DNA from: Prevotella sp. DNF00663
GTDB taxonomy: Bacteria > Bacteroidota > Bacteroidia > Bacteroidales > Bacteroidaceae
Assembly: GCF_001553265.1 (NCBI RefSeq)
Contig: NZ_KQ960613.1
Coordinates: 97,441-153,074, forward strand
Reading direction: 5' to 3'
Length of the DNA stretch: 55,634 bases
Positions 8,819 through 17,592 of this stretch are shown piece by piece. The position numbers were made by a program, and so were the translations under genes. The notes under the pieces were generated by a model. The model searched no databases, was not told where the DNA came from, and saw only the letters and a list, made by a program, of their open reading frames with translations. Numbering within the stretch: the first letter of the stretch is position 1; the number at the start of each line of letters is the position of its first letter.

Positions 8819-10306
8819 TTATTTAGCGTTTAGACAGTTCACGAGCACATCGGTCTTACCATCATCAATAAGTTTCAGCACCAGTTCACCGAACAAAGTG
8901 TTCTGCCATGCAAACCAAGCACGCGAATAATCCTTCGCATCGTCTTTGTTGAAAGACTCGTGGATAAATCCTGTTCCGGCGTCAGTGGTCAGTAACATGC
9001 GCATACATTGGCTGATTTCGGCATCGTCTTTCGATGTGAATGCCTTCATCATAATGCTCATCGGCCACACCATATTCAATCCAACGTGTGGTCCACCGAT
9101 ACCTTCACCTGCCTTACCGCGGAAGAACCATGGGTTATCTTCGCTCCAAACGAAACGTCGAGTATTCTGATAAATGGGGTCGTCAAGGCTTACATCGCCC
9201 AAATAACCCATACCTAAGAGACTTGGAACATTCGCATCGTCGGCCAACAAGTGGTTTCCAAATCCGTCAACTTCAAACGCATAGATCTTTCCATACTTCG
9301 GATGATTGTATACAGCGTACTTCTTTAAAGCTGCCTCTACTTCGTTGGCGAGTTCTGTACATGCCTTTGCCGTGGTCTCATCCTTATTCACTTTGGTAAG
9401 AATCTCTGCTGATTTGCGTAATGAACTTACCGCCATGAAGTTAGAAGGAATAAGGAACGGATAGGTCGTTGCATCGTCCGAAGGACGGAAAACAGACGCT
9501 ATCAGTCCTACAGGCTTCACCGGTGCACCGTAACCTCCCCATCCCACGGTATCGTAAGTGCGGTCGGTGACACGTAAGAAATGGTATGTACCGCAATCGT
9601 TCTTGCGTTGTTGCTCCTTAAAAGTCTTCAGTACGTTGGCGATGGCGGCTTGCCATTCCGAACCAAAGATGCTGCTGTCGCCCGTCACGAACCAATAGTA
9701 ATAAGCCAGACGAATGGGATAGCAGAGCGAGTCAATCTCGTATTTGCGCTCATACACCTCTTTCTTCATATCGGTCTCATCGTTCTGCCAGCCGTCACCC
9801 GTTGGTCCGGGATTGAAAGCATTGGCATACGGATCGATATTAATACACTTAAACTGGCGCAAGATGACACCGCGAATCATCTTGGCAAGCTTCTTATCTT
9901 TCTTGGCCAACTGCACATAAGGCCATACTTGAGCCCCCGAATCGCGCAACCACATGGCATGTATGTCGCCCGTATAGACGAATGTATCGTCATCACCCGA
10001 CGCATTGCTGTAGTGTACGGTGGTCTCTAAGGTGTTTGGAAAGCAGTTACCAAACATCCAAGCAAGCTTCGGATTATCTGCCAGAAGCTTTTGTACTTCC
10101 TTAATCTTTTTATCCACAGCCTCCGATCGGAACAGTCTTTCGCTCTCAGGGTGCCGTTTCGATACGTAGTTCGTGGTATTATCAGGAACTACGGTCAAGT
10201 ATCTTTGCTCTACTTTTACGTCTTGTGCCCACGTCTTCGTGGTGGGCATAGCAAGCAGCAAACCCATGCTTGCTGCTGTTAATAACTGTTTATTACGATT
10301 ATTCAT
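8819..10306 (-). CDS. GH125 exo-alpha-1,6-mannosidase
   Basis: Periplasmic inverting exo-mannosidase of 495 residues removing alpha-1,6-linked mannose. The start at 10306 gives [20 protein letters not shown] with a signal peptide ending near KTWA; upstream codons overlap the GH92 gene and encode no signal. Family motifs include [13 protein letters not shown] (about residues 115-127), the calcium/substrate segment [12 protein letters not shown] and the C-terminal GFIHESFN. The gap to GH92 is 7 bases and to the MFS gene 6 bases, so it is in the middle of a tight operon. With GH92 it would strip the alpha-1,2/1,3 and alpha-1,6 arms of high-mannose N-glycans. Confidence 0.94.
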   Translation of the reverse strand: MNNRNKQLLTAASMGLLLAMPTTKTWAQDVKVEQRYLTVVPDNTTNYVSKRHPESERLFRSEAVDKKIKEVQKLLADNPKLAWMFGNCFPNTLETTVHYSNASGDDDTFVYTGDIHAMWLRDSGAQVWPYVQLAKKDKKLAKMIRGVILRQFKCINIDPYANAFNPGPTGDGWQNDETDMKKEVYERKYEIDSLCYPIRLAYYYWFVTGDSSIFGSEWQAAIANVLKTFKEQQRKNDCGTYHFLRVTDRTYDTVGWGGYGAPVKPVGLIASVFRPSDDATTYPFLIPSNFMAVSSLRKSAEILTKVNKDETTAKACTELANEVEAALKKYAVYNHPKYGKIYAFEVDGFGNHLLADDANVPSLLGMGYLGDVSLDDPIYQNTRRFVWSEDNPWFFRGKAGEGIGGPHVGLNMVWPMSIMMKAFTSKDDAEISQCMRMLLTTDAGTGFIHESFNKDDAKDYSRAWFAWQNTLFGELVLKLIDDGKTDVLVNCLNAK

Positions 10307-10313
10307 ATCTTCT

Positions 10314-12482
10314 TTAAGGTCTGTCTTTCTTTGCTGTACCGAATGTAGAAGGCTTGTTGCCCATGGTGAATTCCAATGTTCCACCCTTCACGATGTCGGT
10401 ATAGTTGATGTACGACTTCGTATATTTCTTTCCATTCAGTTTCACCGACTGGATATAGATATTCTCCTTGCTGTTGTTAACCGTCGTGATACGGAAAGTC
10501 TTTCCGCTGCCTACGTTCAACGTAGCTTCATTCCAAATGGGTGAACCGAATACATATTTACCACCGGATGGGTCTACTTGATACAAGCCCATGCTTGAAA
10601 TCACGTACCAAGCCGACATAGCACCCACGTCTTCGTTACCGCTCAAACCATCAATATCGGTGGTGTACATCTCGTCCATGGTCTGTCTCATGAGCTTGGC
10701 ACCCTTCCATGGCTGTCCCACATAGTTGTACATATAGAGTACATGGTGACTTGGCTCATTGCCATGAGCGTATTGTCCAATCAAACCTGATATATCCGGA
10801 GAAGCCTCTTCACCAAGATCACCTGTCACAACGAACAAAGAATCAAACTTATTCACGAATGCTTTCTCCGATGGGAACAAGTTTACGAGGCCGTGAACAT
10901 CCTGTGGTACGAGCCAAGTATATTGCCATGCGTTGCCTTCTGTATAGTCGTCTTGGCGGTGAATGGTCTTGAATGGGTTGAATTCTTGACGGAATATACC
11001 CTTGGAATCACGTCCGCGCATGAATTCTACAGTTGGGTCGAAGAGGTTACGATACGACTGACTGCGCTTGGTAAATAGCTTGTAGTCGGCTGTCTTGCCC
11101 AAGAGCTTCGCTACTTTGGCCACACCGGCGTCGGCAATGGCGTATTCCATGGTCTTAGCCACGGTCTCCATGGTCTCGTCTTTGTCGTAAGGTATGTAGT
11201 TGTATTGCTTTAAGAAGCTCTGTCCGCGGTCGTCTTTAAGCGATGTGTTCTTCAAGGCTTCGAAAGCAGCAGTGCGGTCTTTCACAAAACCTTTGAGCAC
11301 TAAGTCGGCCAACATGATGCTTCCGGGATTACCAACCATACAGTCTGTCTCATTACCTACAAGGTGCCAAACGGGCAGTTTGCCTTGTTCGCGGTAGATA
11401 TTCATGAAAGTTTGTGCCACATCGCCCATCAGTTTAGGCTGAATCAAGGTCATTAGCGGCCCCCATGAACGATAAGTATCCCACAGCGAGAAAGTGGTAT
11501 AGTTGACAGAATTACCACTGTGTACTTGTCCGTCTGCACCACGATACTGTCCATTCACGTCGCTGAATACCGATGGAGCGGTCATGGTGTGGTACATAGC
11601 TGTATAGAAAATAGTCTTTTGAGCTTCGTTGTCGCTTTGCACGGTGATACGACTTAATTCGTCTTGCCATGCCTTTTGTGCATCAGCCACCACTTGATTG
11701 AAGTTCCATCCTGCGATTTCTGCTTTCAAATTTTCTCGTGCATTCTCTACACTTACGGCCGATAAGCCGACCTTTAGAAGCAGTGGTGTACCATTGTTTT
11801 CAAATGCAAAAACACCCACAGAGTCTTGATTCTGCACCAATTTCACTGGCTGTGAAAACTCGACAGCAAAATACATCTGCTGATTCTTGGCCCATCCGCT
11901 CGACATACGATAACCGCTGATGGTGGTAGCACCGTCTTGTGTGAACTTGCAACTGGTCATTTTGTCCCATCCAATACCCTGTTTCAGGTTCAAAGCGATA
12001 AGTCCTTGTTTCACGTTGGCACCGTAATAATAACGGTGAAAACCTGCACGTTTGGTAGCGGTAAGCTCCACCAACACGTTGGGATGCTGCAATTTCACGG
12101 TGTAATAGCCCGGACGAACGGTCTCGGCAGCATGTGAGAACTTCACATCTTTCTGGTTTTTGTCGGCCACAGGCAGAAAAGCAATGTCGCCCAAATCACC
12201 GATTCCGGTTCCACTCAAGTGGGTATGACCGAACCCTACGAGCACAGAATCGCTGTAATGATAGCCCGAACACCAGTCCCAACCACGGGTATATTCCGTC
12301 GGACCTAGCTGTACGAAGCCGAAAGGCACGTTGGCTCCCACGAATACATGCCCGTGACCACCTGCCCCTATCATCGGATTGACGTAATCAATTGCTTGTT
12401 TTTCGTTATTCTGAACAGTCGCCATAAGCCCCATAGGCACAATAATGGCTAATGATAACAATATTTTTTTCCTTAATATCAT
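10314..12482 (-). CDS. GH92 alpha-mannosidase, probable alpha-1,2 type, first gene of N-glycan operon
   Basis: Calcium-dependent inverting exo-alpha-mannosidase of 722 residues with a signal peptide ([21 protein letters not shown]). Seen in sequence: the N-terminal beta-sandwich start [20 protein letters not shown]; the YTEGNAWQY segment carrying the conserved Glu thought to be the general acid; the HGNEPSHH segment, whose His-Glu pair is associated with alpha-1,2 specificity; and [11 protein letters not shown] with acidic residues of the base site. It begins the minus-strand operon and faces a divergent GH92 gene across 137 bases. Specificity is an inference from motifs; GH92 also includes alpha-1,3, alpha-1,4 and alpha-1,6 enzymes. 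Confidence 0.95.
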   Translation of the reverse strand: MILRKKILLSLAIIVPMGLMATVQNNEKQAIDYVNPMIGAGGHGHVFVGANVPFGFVQLGPTEYTRGWDWCSGYHYSDSVLVGFGHTHLSGTGIGDLGDIAFLPVADKNQKDVKFSHAAETVRPGYYTVKLQHPNVLVELTATKRAGFHRYYYGANVKQGLIALNLKQGIGWDKMTSCKFTQDGATTISGYRMSSGWAKNQQMYFAVEFSQPVKLVQNQDSVGVFAFENNGTPLLLKVGLSAVSVENARENLKAEIAGWNFNQVVADAQKAWQDELSRITVQSDNEAQKTIFYTAMYHTMTAPSVFSDVNGQYRGADGQVHSGNSVNYTTFSLWDTYRSWGPLMTLIQPKLMGDVAQTFMNIYREQGKLPVWHLVGNETDCMVGNPGSIMLADLVLKGFVKDRTAAFEALKNTSLKDDRGQSFLKQYNYIPYDKDETMETVAKTMEYAIADAGVAKVAKLLGKTADYKLFTKRSQSYRNLFDPTVEFMRGRDSKGIFRQEFNPFKTIHRQDDYTEGNAWQYTWLVPQDVHGLVNLFPSEKAFVNKFDSLFVVTGDLGEEASPDISGLIGQYAHGNEPSHHVLYMYNYVGQPWKGAKLMRQTMDEMYTTDIDGLSGNEDVGAMSAWYVISSMGLYQVDPSGGKYVFGSPIWNEATLNVGSGKTFRITTVNNSKENIYIQSVKLNGKKYTKSYINYTDIVKGGTLEFTMGNKPSTFGTAKKDRP

Positions 12483-12510
12483 GACTAGGTTTTATAGTTT
12501 ATAATGACTG

Positions 12511-12518
12511 CAAATATA
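12511..12518 (-). promoter_or_regulatory. Promoter -7 element of the N-glycan operon
   Basis: On the minus strand TATATTTG fits TAnnTTTG, about 29 bases before the GH92 start codon. The upstream TTTG is 26 bases away, outside the usual spacing, so the promoter may need an activator. Confidence 0.5.
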
Positions 12519-12557
12519 CTAAAAATAAAGAAAATCGGGTGATGCAAAAGTTCTAAA

Positions 12558-12589
12558 TTTGGGCGATTACCATTTTTTACGTAATTTTA
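12558..12589 (+). promoter_or_regulatory. Promoter of divergent GH92 gene
   Basis: TTTG at 12558-12561, 20 bases, then TAATTTTA at 12582-12589, one base off the TAnnTTTG consensus. The start codon lies 30 bases downstream. It shares a 137-base intergenic region with the opposite GH92 promoter. Confidence 0.5.
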
Positions 12590-12619
12590 CGCTTAAATTT
12601 TAACTATCAATCGAACTGC

Positions 12620-14854
12620 ATGAAATTTAAAACCTTATTACCTCTGCTGCTGTTGACAGCTATGCCGATGATGGCAGAGCGAAATGTGGACTATGTAGAC
12701 CCGTTTATCGGGACAACCAATTTCAGTGTCTGTAATCCGGGGGCAGTACTTCCTCATGGACTGATGTCGGTCGTTCCGTTCAATGTGATGGGCTCCGACC
12801 TCAATCAATATGACAAGGATGCTCGCTGGTGGTCGGCTCCTTACGAATACAACAACAAGTTTTTTACCGGTTTTGCACATGTCACTTTAAGTGGTGTGGG
12901 ATGTCCCGAACTCGGTACATTGCTCACTATGCCCACTGCAGGTAAGCTCGATGTCGACTATCATAACTACGGTTCTGAATATACCGACGAAAAAGCATCG
13001 CCCGGTTATTACGCCGTGAAACTCAAGAAATATGGTATCGGCTGCGAAGCAACATCTACCCTGCGCTCTTCGCGCGAACGCTATACTTTCCCAAAGGGTG
13101 AAGGTCACATTTTATTGAACGTCGGCGACGGTCTCACCAACGAAGTGGGTGGCATGGTACGCCGCGTTTCCGACACTGAGATAGAGGGCTATCGACTACT
13201 TGGCAATTTCTGTTATACCGCGCAAGCAGTGTTCCCCATGTACTTCGTGATGCGTGTGAACAAGGCTCCCAAAAGCTCCGGATACTGGAAAAAGCAGCCG
13301 AAGATGACAGGCGTAGAGGGACAATGGGATAAAGACAATGGCCGCTACAAGCTCTATACATCTTATGGTCGCGAACTAGCAGGCGACCAAGTGGGCTATT
13401 ATTTCGACTTCGACTGCGCTGAGGGCGAACAGATAGAGGTGTCGATGGGTGTCTCTTTCGTTTCCATAGCCAATGCCCGACAGAATCTGGAAGCCGAACA
13501 GCCGTCGCTTTCGTTCGACGATATTCGTGCCAAAGCGGTCGAAGCTTGGTCTCAATGCCTTGACCGTATCACGGTAGAGGGCGGTACCGAGGCACAACGT
13601 CGGGTCTTCTATACAGCTCTTTACCACAGTCAGATACACCCCAATATCCTTCAAGACGTCAACGGTGAATATCCATTGATGGAGAATAGTGGCAACGGTA
13701 AGACCACCACTAATCGCTATACGGTGTTCTCATTGTGGGATACATACCGCAACGTACATCAATTTGAAACTTTGCTCTATCCCGACCGACAGCTCGATAT
13801 GGTACGCTCAATGGTAGATATGTACCGTGAATGGGGATGGATGCCTAAGTGGGAGCTGTTCGGGCGCGAGACTTGGACCATGGAGGGCGACCCTTCCATC
13901 CCTGCCATCACCGATACTTACCTCAAAGGATTGCGCGATTTCGACATCAACACAGCCTATGCTGCTTTCGTTAAGTCAGCTACCACGGCGAGCAAAGACA
14001 ACAAGATGCGCCCCGACATAGACCCTTACTTGCAGCGCGGTTACGTGCCTCTGGGCGAATATGCAGCCGATGAGTCGGGCGACAACAGCGTTTCCCACGC
14101 TTTGGAGTACTATGTGGCCGACAATGCTTTGGCTAATTTGGCCGATGCACTCGGCAAAAAAGACGATGCAAAACGCTTCCGTAAGCAGAGTTTAGGTTAT
14201 CGTCATTATTACTCAAAAGAGTTTGGAACACTGCGACCTATCAAGGCCGACGGCACATTCCTGACTCCTTTCAATCCCAAAGATGGCGCCGATTTCTCGA
14301 ATGCGCCCGGTTTCCACGAGGGAAGTGCGTGGAATTATACCTTCTATGTACCCCACGATGTCAAAGGATTGGCTAAACTGATGGGGGGCAATAAGAAGTT
14401 TGTAGACCGTCTGCAAATGGTGTTCGACCAAAAACTATACGACCCTGCCAACGAACCGGATATTGCTTATCCTTATCTTTTCTGCCAATTCCCCGGTGAG
14501 GAATGGCGCACTCAGAAAGAGGTAACACGTCTTTTGGCACAGCATTTCACCGATAAGCCCGACGGAATTCCCGGAAACGACGATACCGGAACAATGTCTA
14601 CATGGGCTCTCTTCTCTATGATGGGCTTCTATCCCGACTGTCCCGGCAGTCCGTATTACAGCATTACGATGCCTACTTTCGACAAAGTGACGTTACATCT
14701 CGACCAAAAGTATTATCCACAGGGCGATCTCGTGATAGAAAAACAGACCAAAGGTGAACGCATTCGTCGTATGGCACTGGGCGGAAAACCGCTTACCAAG
14801 TACCGCATATCGCACGATGAGTTGGTCAAAGGTGGCCGTCTCGTCATCCAATAA
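12620..14854 (+). CDS. GH92 alpha-mannosidase, different subtype
   Basis: Exported GH92 exo-alpha-mannosidase of 744 residues with signal peptide MKFKTLLPLLLLTAMPMMA. It keeps the family frame: YVDPFIGTTNFSVCNPGAVL at the N-terminus, FHEGSAWNYTF with the presumed catalytic Glu, and GNDDTGTMSTW near the C-terminus. It differs from the other two GH92 proteins in the window: where they read HGNEP followed by His-His, this one reads ANEPDIAYPYLF, lacking the His pair linked to alpha-1,2 binding. A different linkage (alpha-1,3, alpha-1,4 or alpha-1,6) is therefore likely. It is monocistronic, with its own promoter and a strong terminator, and is probably co-regulated with the divergent N-glycan operon. 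Confidence 0.93.
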   Translation: MKFKTLLPLLLLTAMPMMAERNVDYVDPFIGTTNFSVCNPGAVLPHGLMSVVPFNVMGSDLNQYDKDARWWSAPYEYNNKFFTGFAHVTLSGVGCPELGTLLTMPTAGKLDVDYHNYGSEYTDEKASPGYYAVKLKKYGIGCEATSTLRSSRERYTFPKGEGHILLNVGDGLTNEVGGMVRRVSDTEIEGYRLLGNFCYTAQAVFPMYFVMRVNKAPKSSGYWKKQPKMTGVEGQWDKDNGRYKLYTSYGRELAGDQVGYYFDFDCAEGEQIEVSMGVSFVSIANARQNLEAEQPSLSFDDIRAKAVEAWSQCLDRITVEGGTEAQRRVFYTALYHSQIHPNILQDVNGEYPLMENSGNGKTTTNRYTVFSLWDTYRNVHQFETLLYPDRQLDMVRSMVDMYREWGWMPKWELFGRETWTMEGDPSIPAITDTYLKGLRDFDINTAYAAFVKSATTASKDNKMRPDIDPYLQRGYVPLGEYAADESGDNSVSHALEYYVADNALANLADALGKKDDAKRFRKQSLGYRHYYSKEFGTLRPIKADGTFLTPFNPKDGADFSNAPGFHEGSAWNYTFYVPHDVKGLAKLMGGNKKFVDRLQMVFDQKLYDPANEPDIAYPYLFCQFPGEEWRTQKEVTRLLAQHFTDKPDGIPGNDDTGTMSTWALFSMMGFYPDCPGSPYYSITMPTFDKVTLHLDQKYYPQGDLVIEKQTKGERIRRMALGGKPLTKYRISHDELVKGGRLVIQ

Positions 14855-14872
14855 GATTATCATTAATTGAGT

Positions 14873-14914
14873 GCTAAGGCTTTGCAGCGATACTGCAAAG
14901 CCTTAGCTGTTTTG
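14873..14914 (+). terminator. Terminator of divergent GH92 gene
   Basis: A perfect 15-bp stem (GCTAAGGCTTTGCAG with its complement, loop CGATA) followed by TGTTTTGTTG. Very stable; it starts 18 bases after the stop codon. Confidence 0.85.
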
Positions 14915-15215
14915 TTGAAGAGGCGGAGCAGCAATGCTGAAAAGGCGTTGCAACAGCCCCACCCCAACCCTCCCCAAAAGGGAAAGGGGAATAAAAAGGG
15001 GAATAGGGGTCAAGTTTTTGAGTTAATAAGTTTTTAAGTTGTGGGACGGCAAAGGCCCATTTCTTTCTCCCTCTCCCTTTGGAGAGGGCTGGGGTGAGGC
15101 CTCTGTAGCGACAGAAAATGAGGGAGATAATGGCTTGGGAGAGGCTTCTGTAGAAACGGAAAAGGTTCATCTTTATCTCCCTCCCCTTTATGGGGAGGGT
15201 TGGGGTAGGGCTTTT
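14915..15215 (-). repeat. GC-rich intergenic repeat, copy 2 (composite)
   Basis: A composite of the dispersed family. At 14915-15043 it lies in minus orientation: CAATGCTGAAAAGGCGTTGC, then GCCCCACCCCAACCCTCCCC and the AT-rich tail with AAGTTTTTGAGTTAATAAG. At about 15055-15150 follows a second block with GAGAGGGCTGGGGTGAGGCC and GACAGAAAATGAGGGAGATA, whose complement recurs near 27.9 kb. A third G-rich block sits at about 15175-15212. No gene fits this region. Confidence 0.65.
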
Positions 15216-15229
15216 TATCACCTTAAAAT

Positions 15230-15328
15230 CTACACACTTTCGCATCCCCGAAAGAAATTCTCGTCTTCGTTATACACATTCTCAAGGTCGAAATCGTCCT
15301 CATGATGCATCTTCGGTTGTCTTTTCAT
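15230..15328 (-). CDS. Possible small acidic protein, 32 residues
   Basis: Candidate small gene. The ATG at 15328 is preceded on the minus strand by AGGAG seven bases upstream and by TATATTTG, a -7 promoter element, about 30 bases upstream. The product starts MKRQPKMHHEDDFDLENVYN and continues with EDENFFRGCESV: hydrophilic, rich in Asp and Glu, one Cys, no membrane segment. I recognise no family. It lies downstream of, and on the same strand as, the small-RNA candidate at 15402-15594. Support is the start signals only; the reading frame is short enough to be chance. Confidence 0.4.
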   Translation of the reverse strand: MKRQPKMHHEDDFDLENVYNEDENFFRGCESV

Positions 15329-15400
15329 AACGCATCTCCTTTCTTTGGTTAAACGTATGCAAATATACAAAATACTCTCATACAGGTTGTCAATAAACAA

Positions 15401-15442
15401 GAAAAAAGCAGGTCTTATTCCTTTAGTGGAATAAAAACCTGC
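15401..15442 (-). terminator. Terminator of small RNA candidate
   Basis: On the minus strand GCAGGTTTTTATTCC and GGAATAAGACCTGC pair over 14-15 bp around the loop ACTAAA, followed directly by TTTTTT. Classic intrinsic terminator with no coding gene immediately upstream. Confidence 0.85.
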
Positions 15443-15594
15443 CACATACACAATACGTCATGTAACTTGAGTCATCTATCTTCTAACCCTTAAGAGGTTA
15501 ACCTAATACCTATGATCAACAGTCTTATCCTGAATTTTATAACTCTCTAATTCTTTATGTTTACTCTCTAATCTTTGTCCGTTGACTGTTTGAT
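15402..15594 (-). ncRNA. Candidate small RNA of about 190 nt
   Basis: A transcription unit without a credible ORF. It begins at a perfect minus-strand promoter (TTTG, 20 bases, TAACTTTG at 15607-15600) and ends at a strong terminator at 15401-15442. The predicted RNA starts near position 15594 with ATCAAACAGTC, which can pair with GACTGTTGAT about 60 bases later, with one bulge. A further inverted repeat surrounds TTAGGTTAACC / GGGTTAG. Size and architecture would suit a 6S-like or other housekeeping RNA, but I cannot match it to a named family. It could instead be an attenuated leader of the small ORF at 15230-15328. Confidence 0.55.
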
Positions 15595-15599
15595 GGTTG

Positions 15600-15631
15600 C
15601 AAAGTTACGTAGGTTATGCATCATAGACAAA
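15600..15631 (-). promoter_or_regulatory. Promoter of small RNA candidate
   Basis: Read on the minus strand: TTTG, 20 bases, TAACTTTG. An exact match to the Bacteroides -33/-7 consensus and one of the best promoters in the window. Confidence 0.75.
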
Positions 15632-15764
15632 GGGTTTTCCATATACATAAGGGGGATTTTCCCTATTCTTTCAGAGGTTTTCCCGCACAAGACACTTCCT
15701 CTCTACATAAAAAAGTGGCTCCATCGACACGTAAACCCATGAAAATGACTACCTTTACACACTG

Positions 15765-16142
15765 ATGATACGAACTATATTAATAGTAGCTTTGGGCGGA
15801 GCCATAGGAACGGTGCTTCGCTTTTTGCTTTCGCGCTTTATTCAGGGCACCATTCTCTCGGCGTTCCCTTACGGTACATTGGTGGTCAATCTGTTGGGTT
15901 GTCTACTCATAGGTATCTTCTATGCCCTGTCGGCACGCGTGGCATGGGTGAGTGGCGACATGAAGTTGTTCCTCACAGTAGGCCTATGTGGCGGACTCAC
16001 TACATTCTCTACCTTCTGTAACGAGAATCTCACGCTTCTACGCGACGGCCATCCGTTCACGGCAGCTCTCTATGCCGGCGTGAGCATAACGGTGGGAATA
16101 CTGGCTGTCTATGCCGGTTATACACTAATGAAACAATTCTGA
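15765..16142 (+). CDS. crcB: Fluoride ion channel FluC (CrcB)
   Basis: Inner-membrane fluoride exporter of 125 residues that works as a dual-topology dimer and protects against cytoplasmic fluoride. Four hydrophobic helices are visible, with family motifs GGAIGTVLRF near the N-terminus, the conserved Asn in VNLLGCLLIG, and GLCGGLTTFSTF with the fluoride-lining Phe and Thr/Ser residues. Length is normal for the family. The start codon lies only about 8 bases after TACCTTTA, a near-consensus -7 element, so the transcript may be almost leaderless. I looked for a fluoride riboswitch upstream and did not see one. No partner crcB copy lies nearby. Confidence 0.95.
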   Translation: MIRTILIVALGGAIGTVLRFLLSRFIQGTILSAFPYGTLVVNLLGCLLIGIFYALSARVAWVSGDMKLFLTVGLCGGLTTFSTFCNENLTLLRDGHPFTAALYAGVSITVGILAVYAGYTLMKQF

Positions 16143-16228
16143 TAAGTCGGTGGAACGATTCTGATGGAGAACCATGTCATAATGGTTGTTGGTGTCTGTA
16201 AAATGGTGTAAAAAACAAAACAATTAAT

Positions 16229-16259
16229 TTTGTGTTTCGCCCCATTTCTATTACTTTTG
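16229..16259 (+). promoter_or_regulatory. Promoter of thioredoxin-like lipoprotein gene
   Basis: TTTG at 16229-16232, 19 bases, TACTTTTG at 16252-16259: full consensus match, 27 bases before the start codon. Confidence 0.7.
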
Positions 16260-16286
16260 TATGCAAATCATGAAATAGCCTAATAA

Positions 16287-17459
16287 ATGAGTATATCTAA
16301 ATTCCACATTGCAGCTGTCATCGTGCTGGCAAGTTTGAGCTTAGTCTCTTGTAACAACAAGAAGTTCCATGTCAACGGCGAAATTACCGATGCTAAAGAT
16401 TCTATTCTCTACTTTGAAAATATGAGTCTGAATGGTCCGGTAGTCACCGACTCAGTAAAACTAGATGCCGATGGCTCTTTTAGTTTCGACGAAAAAGCCA
16501 CCAATGCGCCTGAGTTCTACCGCTTACGCATAGCTGGACAGATTATCAATCTGTCTATTGACTCTACCGAAACTGTAAATGTGAAGGCATCATACCCCAC
16601 GATGGCTTCTAAATACGAAGTAAGCGGAAGTGACAACTGTACGAAGATAAAAGAGTTGGCTTTGATGCAAATGGGACTTCAAGCGCAGGTTAACGCCATC
16701 GCCAACAACCCTAGTTTAGGCGTAGAAGCTGTAGAAGACAGTATAGGCAAGGTACTCACAGCTTACAAAGACAATGTAAAGACACGTTATATCTTCAAAG
16801 AACCCATGAAGGCATACAGCTATTTCGCACTCTTTCAGGCTTTCACACTGGGCAATATAAACTCGCTTATCTTCAATCCTCGCAATAATAAAGACGACAT
16901 CAAGGTATTTGCTGCTGTAGCAACTAGCTGGGATACTTATTATCCCAAGGCCGAACGAGGACTGAACCTACACAATATCGCCATCGAAGGAATGAAAGAC
17001 GTGCGCATACTCGAAGCCAAACAGCAAGCCGCTACCATTGATGCCAGCAAGGTAAAGCTAGCCGGTTTGATTGACGTTCCATTGCGTGACAACCATGGTA
17101 ACATGCGTAGCCTGACTCAACTAGCCGGAAAAGTAGTGTTACTCGACTTCCATGTGTTCAGTACTCCCGAGAGTCCGAAACGTATTATGATGATGCGCTC
17201 GCTCTATAACAAGTATCATGCTGCCGGATTTGAGATTTATCAGGTATCTATCGACCCCGATGAACACTTTTGGAAGACACAAACTGCCGCGTTACCTTGG
17301 GTTAGTGTACGCGACGAAAATGGCTTGAACAGCTCTATATTATCGCAGTACAACGTACAAAGCATCCCTACCTTCTTCCTCATTGGTCGCGATAATACAC
17401 TTGTCAAGCGCGATGCTCAGGTAAAAGACTTGGATGCAGAGATTAAGGCTTTGTTATAA
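16287..17459 (+). CDS. Thioredoxin-fold lipoprotein lacking the CxxC motif
   Basis: Lipoprotein of 390 residues: hydrophobic leader with lipobox LVSC, lipidated at Cys22. Residues 27-120 form a DUF4369-like beta domain (FHVNGEITDAKDSILYFENM), followed by a helical region. The C-terminal part from about residue 260 is a TlpA/AhpC-type thioredoxin fold (DVPLRDNHGNMRSLTQLAGK, then KVVLLDF). Where family members carry WCxPC, this protein reads FHVFSTPESPKR near residues 286-296, so both redox cysteines are missing; the cis-Pro region IPTFFLIG is kept. It is probably a structural or binding relative and not an oxidoreductase. Single-gene unit with its own promoter and terminator. Confidence 0.85.
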   Translation: MSISKFHIAAVIVLASLSLVSCNNKKFHVNGEITDAKDSILYFENMSLNGPVVTDSVKLDADGSFSFDEKATNAPEFYRLRIAGQIINLSIDSTETVNVKASYPTMASKYEVSGSDNCTKIKELALMQMGLQAQVNAIANNPSLGVEAVEDSIGKVLTAYKDNVKTRYIFKEPMKAYSYFALFQAFTLGNINSLIFNPRNNKDDIKVFAAVATSWDTYYPKAERGLNLHNIAIEGMKDVRILEAKQQAATIDASKVKLAGLIDVPLRDNHGNMRSLTQLAGKVVLLDFHVFSTPESPKRIMMMRSLYNKYHAAGFEIYQVSIDPDEHFWKTQTAALPWVSVRDENGLNSSILSQYNVQSIPTFFLIGRDNTLVKRDAQVKDLDAEIKALL

Positions 17460-17482
17460 AAGGAATCAAAAACTATTTATAT

Positions 17483-17518
17483 ACAAAAGAGACGATGTTT
17501 CTACATCGTCTCTTTTGT
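17483..17518 (+). terminator. Terminator after thioredoxin-like lipoprotein gene
   Basis: ACAAAAGAGACGATGT and its perfect complement form a 16-bp stem with loop TTCT; the 3' arm itself ends in TTTTGT. It lies 23 bases after the stop codon and may work in both directions. Confidence 0.8.
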
Positions 17519-17592
17519 AATGGTATATAAGAATAAAGATAGCAATTTTTTTCGTAATATTGCATTTGATATATCGTAATAAATAAACGACC

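Noticed and set aside
15402..15594. Firm naming of the small RNA as 6S RNA
   Set aside because: Length fits, but the visible pairing does not show the long rod with a central bubble, and I cannot run a covariance search.
15640..15764. Fluoride riboswitch upstream of the fluoride channel gene
   Set aside because: I looked for the conserved crcB motif and its pseudoknot pattern and saw none; the likely -7 element leaves almost no leader before the start codon.
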